Assembly: GCA_021325295.1 (NCBI GenBank)
Contig: JAJPHM010000029.1
Location: 1 to 49,887, forward strand
From: Nitrososphaeraceae archaeon
Lineage (GTDB): Archaea; Thermoproteota; Nitrososphaeria; Nitrososphaerales; Nitrososphaeraceae
Length of the DNA stretch: 49,887 bases
Reading direction: 5' to 3'
Shown here: positions 44,663 to 49,887 of the stretch, piece after piece
Position numbering within the stretch: the stretch's first letter is position 1
Layout of the letters: every line of letters begins with the position of its first letter
Notes under the pieces: model-generated
The model's database searches: none
What the model was told of the DNA's origin: nothing
The model's input: the letters and a program-made list of their open reading frames with translations, nothing else
Program-made: the position numbers and the translations under genes

Positions 44663-45181
44663 ATGTATACTAAACTTGCAGTCGGTGCAGGACTGGGAGC
44701 AGTCCTTGTCGTGATGCTAGCGCCACTTTTGGCATCACACGTATATGCAGCTTCACCAGTAAAGGTGACTATACAGCCCGGTGCTTCAAACTTGGCTGAC
44801 AAGGCATTTTCGCCAAACCCTGTTAGCGCAAGTGTTGGCGACAATGTTACATGGACAAACGGCGATACCCAAGCACATACAGTGACATCAGGAACTGGAC
44901 CTAACGATGCAAACAAAGGAAAGGACTTTGATTCCTCGCCAAACTATAATCCACTACTAACGCCAGGCAAGAGTTTCAGCCATGTCTTTACTGCAGCCGG
45001 AACATTCCCGTACTTCTGTCAGCTTCATCCAACAATGGTGGGAACTGTGAATGTAGCCACATCAGGACAGGCAACAACACCAGAGTTCCCTGTTGGCGTT
45101 GTACTGGCTATTACGGCAGCAGTATTTGGAGCGGCAATATTCGCAACAAGGTGGAACAAGCTAGGCGTTCCCAAGGTCTGA
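44663..45181 (+). CDS. Membrane-anchored plastocyanin-like cupredoxin
   Basis: A 172-residue type 1 copper protein. A signal peptide (residues 1-30, ending VYAA) is followed by a cupredoxin domain with ligands His72 (TQAHTVTSG), Cys119 and His122 (FCQLHP) and Met125. The C-terminus is tripartite: PEFP at residues 140-143, a hydrophobic helix, then basic residues (ATRWNK). This matches archaeal PEF-type sorting/anchoring signals. Such blue copper proteins are thought to carry electrons in the ammonia-oxidising respiratory chain. It would sit on the outside of the membrane. Confidence 0.92.
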   Translation: MYTKLAVGAGLGAVLVVMLAPLLASHVYAASPVKVTIQPGASNLADKAFSPNPVSASVGDNVTWTNGDTQAHTVTSGTGPNDANKGKDFDSSPNYNPLLTPGKSFSHVFTAAGTFPYFCQLHPTMVGTVNVATSGQATTPEFPVGVVLAITAAVFGAAIFATRWNKLGVPKV

Positions 45182-45266
45182 CCTGACTGACTAACAAACC
45201 AACCAAAGCATCAAATCAACACGTAACTTTTTTTATTTTTTGTAAATTCCTCAGCGAGGTTGCCAG

Positions 45267-45779
45267 ATGACAATAAAGACAAGTTTCTTTTCGCTTTCCA
45301 TGACTCTGATGCTGGCCTTGCTTGGAGAGTCATTTGCTGTACAGGCATTTGCTGAAGATAGTAACGGACCAACCGACAATCAAATCCATCTAGTGACAGC
45401 AAGCGACCAGGGAACATTCAAGGTTGAGATAAACTGGACAAGCAGCGATATCGGAGAAGAAAATACCTTTGACATTGGTTTTTTTGATTCTAACACTAGC
45501 GAGCAGCTTGAAATGGTGAAGTATGACATCGAGCTTCTCAATGATGGGAAGGGAATTGATGGAACTCTGCGGGTAAATCAGACAGCGACTGAGCAAAAAT
45601 ATATTTTCAGCGAACCCGGTCAGTACACAATAAGGATTGACAATATCGAAGATCTTGGCGAAGGTGCTAGCTTTCCAGTGCAGGTAACCCCTGAATTTCC
45701 AACATCGGCAATTCTGGCAATAACCGCATCAGCAATCAGCATAGTGTTGGCCACAAGATGGTCATCCTTTAAGCATTAA
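45267..45779 (+). CDS. Secreted surface protein with PEFP C-terminal signal
   Basis: 170 residues: a signal peptide (1-29, ending AFAE), a beta-rich middle of Ig-like character with N-glycosylation sequons (NWT, NQT), then SFPVQVTPEFP, a hydrophobic helix and a basic tail (TRW...KH). PEFP is at residues 142-145. It is a paralogue of the next gene, sharing the (A)SFPVQV(T/A)PEFP junction. The biological role is unknown. A lone cupredoxin gene precedes it on the same strand. Confidence 0.75.
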   Translation: MTIKTSFFSLSMTLMLALLGESFAVQAFAEDSNGPTDNQIHLVTASDQGTFKVEINWTSSDIGEENTFDIGFFDSNTSEQLEMVKYDIELLNDGKGIDGTLRVNQTATEQKYIFSEPGQYTIRIDNIEDLGEGASFPVQVTPEFPTSAILAITASAISIVLATRWSSFKH

Positions 45780-45861
45780 ATCTGCCTATCGTGACATTGA
45801 TTGGAAAAAGGTATCTGCGATAATAGTTAATTAAATTAAAGACTGCTAAAACACTTACTTG

Positions 45862-46383
45862 ATGACCAATGCTTGGCGCTTGCTGTTGAGCCTCATTTTG
45901 GCTTTATGCATTAGTTGCTTTCCTTTGCTGCATGCCTATGCTCAGACAGCGGCTATGAAGGAGCCCACGACAGGAAAAAGCCTAGATGTGCTTCTCAGAA
46001 TTGGGTCATTTTCAGTACAGCCAAATGAAGAGACAAAATTTAGCATCACCTTTCTTCAACATGGAACTAATAACGTGCAGCCATTTGTAGACTATTATTT
46101 CAAGATTTTAAAAGACGGAAAGCAGGTCTTTCGGGTTCCATCAGAACAACCGGTGTTGCACACTCCAGATGGAAATGTAAGCGTATTCTACAGGTTTGAT
46201 AGCGGCGGAAATTATACTGTCCAAGTAACCGTCGCAGGAATTGCCTTCCAGCCAATCAGACCTGAAACAGCGTCATTTCCAGTTCAGGTAGCTCCAGAAT
46301 TCCCTTCGGCAGTCGTAGCATTAGCAGCTGCAGCAGTCTTGGCAATGATAGTAGGCGTAAAGAAACCGAGCAAATGTCTGTAA
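45862..46383 (+). CDS. Secreted surface protein with PEFP C-terminal signal, paralogue
   Basis: 173 residues with the same plan as the preceding gene: a signal peptide (1-29, ending AYAQ), a beta-sandwich-like domain (FKILKDGKQVF; NYTVQVTVAG), ASFPVQVAPEFP, a hydrophobic helix and a basic tail. PEFP is at residues 145-148. ATG 45862 lies 27 bases from an ATTAAATTAAAG box. Tandem duplication with the previous gene is likely but old. Confidence 0.75.
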   Translation: MTNAWRLLLSLILALCISCFPLLHAYAQTAAMKEPTTGKSLDVLLRIGSFSVQPNEETKFSITFLQHGTNNVQPFVDYYFKILKDGKQVFRVPSEQPVLHTPDGNVSVFYRFDSGGNYTVQVTVAGIAFQPIRPETASFPVQVAPEFPSAVVALAAAAVLAMIVGVKKPSKCL

Positions 46384-46517
46384 GTAGTGATCTTTCTTAT
46401 TAAATGGTCGTCTCAATTTCCGGTATACCGGATGTATTTTTCTGTAGATCAAAACGTGATTGTTCCGTTAAAAAGAAAATGTAGGGCTTGGCAAAAACCT
46501 ACTAGTTCTTATCTCGT

Positions 46518-47252
46518 TTACCTTTCTAGGACCTTTTCTCTTCTGTTAATAGCTACAACCGCTATCGCGATACCTGCTATACCGACACCTATGCCAGTCA
46601 TGCCTACCAAATATGCTCTATCTGCTGCGCTTTTTGCATCTTGAACAGTCTTTTGAGCATCAGCTGCATTCTGTGCGGCGGCGTTTGCACTGCTCTTGGC
46701 AGAGCTAATATCATTTGTTAGCTGATTGATTATTCCTCCAAGTTGTGATGCTAAGCCGGGGCTTATTGTTCCACCTGTCGTGCTTGTACCGCCACTTAAT
46801 CCTCCACTGGATGATGGTGGAAAGCTTACTGTATCTATACTTGCCACATCATCAAGGTTAATCTGGGTGTCTATATTCTGTCCATTTATGGTGCCCTTAA
46901 ATACTACGGTGTATGTTCCCTCCCTAGTTGGGAGTATTGGTGCCAAGTACTGCCCTTCCGTAGTCGGACTTGGAAGGAACTCTATGCTCTTGGTAGTAGT
47001 ACCATATACAAGAGTAGTTTGGAGATTCGCTACTGCATTGATTACATATTGCGGCTTGTCTACGCTCCCTGTGTAAATGGTCAACTGGGCTGCATTCATC
47101 TGGTCGGTCAATGCAGGCTCGATGTTCCAGCCTAGTTCGATGGATAGGTTTCCGAATTGTTTCGTTATATGTGCTGATGCTGGCCTAATTGTATATGTAA
47201 AAGAAAACATTGCAATGGCTATCAGGGCAAAAAGAAGAGCTGCTGATGCCAC
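46518..47252 (-). CDS. Secreted membrane-anchored protein, unknown function
   Basis: 244 residues. A signal peptide ends at ASA|H, so the mature protein would start with His (HITKQFGNLSIELGW). A beta-sandwich-like domain (to about residue 130), a Ser/Gly/Thr linker (SSSGGLSGGTSTTGG), an Ala-rich coiled-coil segment (SSANAAAQNAADAQKTV) and a C-terminal helix with a basic end follow. The His at the mature N-terminus recalls copper-binding CopC or lytic polysaccharide monooxygenases, but this is only a hint. It has no PEFP motif. Confidence 0.7.
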   Translation of the reverse strand: MASAALLFALIAIAMFSFTYTIRPASAHITKQFGNLSIELGWNIEPALTDQMNAAQLTIYTGSVDKPQYVINAVANLQTTLVYGTTTKSIEFLPSPTTEGQYLAPILPTREGTYTVVFKGTINGQNIDTQINLDDVASIDTVSFPPSSSGGLSGGTSTTGGTISPGLASQLGGIINQLTNDISSAKSSANAAAQNAADAQKTVQDAKSAADRAYLVGMTGIGVGIAGIAIAVVAINRREKVLER

Positions 47253-47298
47253 GGTTCTTTTTGAACTATTCTGGAATATCGTATTTCTGTCTGCCTCC

Positions 47299-48147
47299 CT
47301 ACAATTTTATTCTGGTTCTGGCCCTTGCCACCACTATAACCCCTGCAAGGGAAGCAACTGCTATGGCAAGTGGAACAGGGAACTCTGGTGCGACTACTGT
47401 TCTATATGCTGTCGCGAAATTCGTCTTTATAGTTCCATTTACAATATTGTTGATTTGGTCGTCAGATGCGTTCTTGTCTATTGATTGTGTCAGGTTCGCA
47501 AATGCGGTGTCAAGATTGCTAATTGTCGCTGAAGATACATTGGATGGAGTCTTTGTCTTCAAGTCATTCCACATAGACTGAGCAGCCTCTGCAAGTCCTT
47601 TTGCGTTTTGGTAGGCTGCAACATTCACGATCAGTGCAGGATTGCTATTACTACTGTTGGTGGCATCACCGTATCCCTCCATTACTTCACCCAAGACATC
47701 ATTGATAGCCAATGCGCTAACGGTAAGATTATTCAATTGTGGTTTGTCTATTCTTACTGGAACTGATTCAGCCATATAGCCGTCCAAGTTAGATACCATC
47801 TGCTTGATAGCTGATACATTGGGGTTTGTCTTGTTTGCCTCTGCAATTATGCTGGCAATGGTTCCTGGTATTTGCTTTGCCAGCAGCTGGTTTCTTTCAT
47901 TCATTTCTCTTGTATCGTTAGAATTCCAATATTCCCCTATCTTGTCAAAGTGCCAGTCAAGGAGGGTTTTGTTACCTACATCGTTCAATATCGCATGGGT
48001 CTCAACTGGCACCTCTTTTACTTTGGCCAAGTACGAAGCACTCTCGTCCCCACCGAAATTGTGAGCGTATGCTGCCTTTGATGTATAAATTAAACCAAAG
48101 GAAAGGGCCGCAATAAGAAGCAACACCACAGGAATGCGCCTATTCAT
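47299..48147 (-). CDS. Secreted helical protein with PEFP C-terminal signal
   Basis: 282 residues: a signal peptide ending AYA|H (mature start HNFGGDES), a mostly helical body with many N-glycosylation sequons (NKT, NLT, NSS and others), VVAPEFP at residues ~252-257, a hydrophobic helix, and a basic end (ARARTRIKL). It is likely anchored to the outer face of the membrane. A TTTAAG box near 48173 is 26 bases before the ATG. The gene upstream of it on this strand is the winged-helix regulator. Confidence 0.75.
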   Translation of the reverse strand: MNRRIPVVLLLIAALSFGLIYTSKAAYAHNFGGDESASYLAKVKEVPVETHAILNDVGNKTLLDWHFDKIGEYWNSNDTREMNERNQLLAKQIPGTIASIIAEANKTNPNVSAIKQMVSNLDGYMAESVPVRIDKPQLNNLTVSALAINDVLGEVMEGYGDATNSSNSNPALIVNVAAYQNAKGLAEAAQSMWNDLKTKTPSNVSSATISNLDTAFANLTQSIDKNASDDQINNIVNGTIKTNFATAYRTVVAPEFPVPLAIAVASLAGVIVVARARTRIKL

Positions 48148-48313
48148 AAAGGTAAATATTACAATATTGCTTAAATATTTTGTAGTACAAACATCGAACT
48201 AAAATACAACAATTGAAAAATTGTATATTAACGTTTACTTATCATTTGTAGCTGAGAAATTGTAAAGATTTGCACTCATTCAAGGTGACATTCTGCTACT
48301 TATCAGAATATCC

Positions 48314-48880
48314 TTAAAGTTCCTCAATAACTTCCACATAGTTATTCACCACCTTATCCACTAGGCTTTCTTTGTATTTAGCAAGCACATCTCCAACAAA
48401 ATCTCTATTAACTAAGGTGTATAGGGTAAATTCTCCATATCTTACATTTACAATACCCCTGTCCACAAGTCTTTTAATGTGCCATGAAATAGTTGAAGGG
48501 GATCTCTTGGCATAATCCACAATTTCGGAAAATGTACAAAATTCTTGCTCGAGCATTAACAATATTATCTGCCTCGTAGTTGAATTTTTTATAAACCCAA
48601 TTATCTTGGACTCTGCATCAGAGACATTTAGCGAATAATATCTAGTTCTTCCTAGGCCATTTTTTCTATCTACCTTTATGCGATTTGATTCTTCCAAGAC
48701 TCTCAGATGATGAGCTAAAGAGCCGTTGGAAATGTTGACAAGCCTCAAGAGTTCCCTGTACCAAATACCCGGATTTTCGTTTATATGTTTTAATAGGACA
48801 TCCCTGATATGGTTAGCCTCTGTCGAAAGTGAATCGTTATTAGCACCAGCGGCTGCAAGAACTTCCTTCCAGTAATCCAT
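48314..48880 (-). CDS. Transcriptional regulator with two winged-helix domains
   Basis: 188 residues with two ArsR-like winged helices. The first (residues ~22-85) has PGIWYRELLRLVNISNGSLAHHL...RVLEESNRI (split), the second (residues ~96-165) has EFCTFSEIVDYAKRSPSTISWHIKRL. Both recognition helices end in His-containing H-x2-x-L patterns (AHHLRVL; SWHIKRL). No metal or ligand site is visible. It starts one base after the stop of the membrane protein at 48881, so the two are co-transcribed. It is likely to regulate a nearby surface gene or its own operon. Confidence 0.82.
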   Translation of the reverse strand: MDYWKEVLAAAGANNDSLSTEANHIRDVLLKHINENPGIWYRELLRLVNISNGSLAHHLRVLEESNRIKVDRKNGLGRTRYYSLNVSDAESKIIGFIKNSTTRQIILLMLEQEFCTFSEIVDYAKRSPSTISWHIKRLVDRGIVNVRYGEFTLYTLVNRDFVGDVLAKYKESLVDKVVNNYVEVIEEL

Positions 48881-49303
48881 CTATTTGTTCACCTTCAATA
48901 CACCCAAGCCAAACAATGTTAGCATGCCTAGTAGAAATACGTGGGACAGGTCTATGTCAACAACTGGAATTGTCAACTGGCCTATTATCTCTGCCACATT
49001 AAGTAGGTAGATCAACTCTACAATAGTCAATGCAACAAAGCTAAGCGCTGTCAGCAATATCCTTGTGCTGCCAGAGTTTTTATAAGAAACAAGGGACACT
49101 GTGCTCAAAAAGACAGCCAAGGTAACGCTGGCTAGATGTAGAACGAAATGATAGATTACAGATGTATGAAAGACATGAGGAGCAGCAAAAATGACAAAGA
49201 TGGAAACAGTCATTGCAGAGACAACGCCAAGAAGCCACTTTTTACTGGAGTCAAGCGTTCTATGATCTGAGCGCGGCTGGGACTTATTCGATTGCAAGAC
49301 CAT
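48881..49303 (-). CDS. Histidine-rich four-helix membrane protein
   Basis: 140 residues with a basic cytoplasmic N-terminus and four membrane helices. Histidines lie in or near helices 1-2 (PHVFHTSVIYHFVLH) and helix 4 (DIDLSHVFLLG). Such residues can bind haem or copper. The stop is adjacent to the start of a double winged-helix regulator, which suggests a membrane sensor working with it. This is inference. It resembles small archaeal membrane proteins found next to winged-helix genes. Confidence 0.65.
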   Translation of the reverse strand: MVLQSNKSQPRSDHRTLDSSKKWLLGVVSAMTVSIFVIFAAPHVFHTSVIYHFVLHLASVTLAVFLSTVSLVSYKNSGSTRILLTALSFVALTIVELIYLLNVAEIIGQLTIPVVDIDLSHVFLLGMLTLFGLGVLKVNK

Positions 49304-49619
49304 CTAAATATAAGCAGCTTGTAATTTAAATTAATTGGTATAGGCGTCGAACATGTTAAGCCGATTCACAAACTAAGCTATAGCAAAATGAAACAGTAGT
49401 GGCATTGTGATGATAATACTCCTTGCAAGACATCACTGGGATCCAAATTGCTTTCATGCTCGTTATTCCAGATCTTCTAGCTTTTAATCCTAAAATTTTC
49501 CCTTCTGGGGCCACTGATTACGCAGATTGGTATCATTATTAGTGCATTCGTGGAATACTCTAGTCCATTTGTCGAACGTACTAAAAACTTAAAATAAAAA
49601 ACTTCTTTGATTTGAGGTA
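49304..49619. other. 316-base intergenic region between divergent transcripts
   Basis: An AT-rich near-palindrome (TAATTTAAATTA, 49331-49342 region) lies upstream of the membrane-protein gene. A TTAAAATAAAA box (49589-49599) lies ahead of the gene at 49620. No RNA gene recognised. Confidence 0.45.
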
Positions 49620-49887
49620 ATGAGCTCAAGAATTCTTGGCATAATTGTGGGAATATCTATATTGGCTTCAATTGCATTCAATCTCGGTCCGTATCAAGAA
49701 ATGGCCAAGGCATTTGGACAGATGAGCAGTAACATGAATATGAATTCAGGCAGCAAAACGCAATCACAACCAAGCTCCGCATCTTCCAACTCTATGTCCT
49801 CCATGCCACAATGTGGTCCTAACACAGTTCCAATTCAAGGCGGCTCTCAAAATGCAACATACTATGTTTCAGCCAGCTATACAGGCA
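49620..49887 (+). CDS. Secreted protein, partial (C-terminus beyond window)
   Basis: ATG 49620 opens a frame that runs to the window edge (89 codons). A signal anchor (residues 1-20, ILGIIVGISILASIAFNL) is followed by a Ser/Met/Asn/Gln-rich low-complexity stretch (MSSNMNMNSGSK; SSASSNSMSSM) and then QCGPNTVPIQGGSQNATYY. The Met-rich part could bind copper. A TATA-like box is centred about 26-27 bases before the ATG. Confidence 0.65.
   Translation, partial: MSSRILGIIVGISILASIAFNLGPYQEMAKAFGQMSSNMNMNSGSKTQSQPSSASSNSMSSMPQCGPNTVPIQGGSQNATYYVSASYTG

Noticed and set aside
49407-49520. C/D-box-like GTGATGA motif
   Set aside because: No matching D or D' box is found at suitable distance, so a C/D guide RNA is not supported.

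Overview
The window is a chromosomal segment of an ammonia-oxidising archaeon of the Nitrososphaeria (Thaumarchaeota), probably a group I.1b, Nitrososphaera-like lineage; the genus is inference. The evidence is an archaeal gene set (class I lysyl-tRNA synthetase, EF-1 alpha next to ribosomal protein S10, Rpb12, archaeal Elp3, the bifunctional FBP aldolase/phosphatase), together with Amt, two PII proteins, a plastocyanin-like cupredoxin and futalosine-type menaquinone genes. Many genes have a TATA-like box centred about 25-31 bases before the start codon, as expected for leaderless mRNAs. I used this spacing to choose several starts. I recognised no rRNA or tRNA gene, CRISPR array or insertion sequence.

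Layout. 1-1895: partial secreted spherulin-4/GH135-like protein with repeats. 2093-4674: convergent UbiD-type decarboxylase and MqnC. 5075-11389: a hypothetical protein, FBP aldolase/phosphatase overlapping triosephosphate isomerase, a TRIC-like membrane protein and pyruvate phosphate dikinase. 11469-21492: PII proteins at both ends, with small membrane and hypothetical proteins, a Cas4-like protein divergent from Amt, Rpb12, zinc-finger proteins and a CDF transporter between them. 21570-28223: small regulators and hypotheticals, an SDR oxidoreductase, a DHH phosphoesterase, a HAD phosphatase and a mini-metalloprotease. 28375-39306: LysRS, Elp3, PurM, citrate synthase, malic enzyme, an F420-type oxidoreductase, a metallo-beta-lactamase-fold nuclease and PurN. 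39357-43439: small proteins, a UbiE/MenG-type methyltransferase, EF-1 alpha and S10. 43520-49887: a BtuF-like protein, then secreted and cell-surface proteins (a cupredoxin and several with a PEFP C-terminal signal), a tandem winged-helix regulator with a histidine-rich membrane partner, and the start of another secreted protein.

Functional picture. PPDK, FBPA/P, TIM, malic enzyme and citrate synthase belong to gluconeogenesis and the pyruvate/TCA node of a carbon-fixing archaeon. The UbiD-like enzyme, MqnC and the methyltransferase fit menaquinone synthesis. Amt and the two PII proteins fit ammonium uptake and sensing. The last 5 kb looks like an envelope module with its own regulator.

The most striking structure is a perfect 84-bp inverted repeat (15421-15504 and 15692-15775). 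It gives the Cas4-like gene and amt identical promoters and identical first five codons. Other oddities are a cysteine-rich mini-ORF coupled to the F420-type gene, a HAD phosphatase whose catalytic motif can only be translated from a CTG codon, and the cluster of PEFP-tailed surface proteins.
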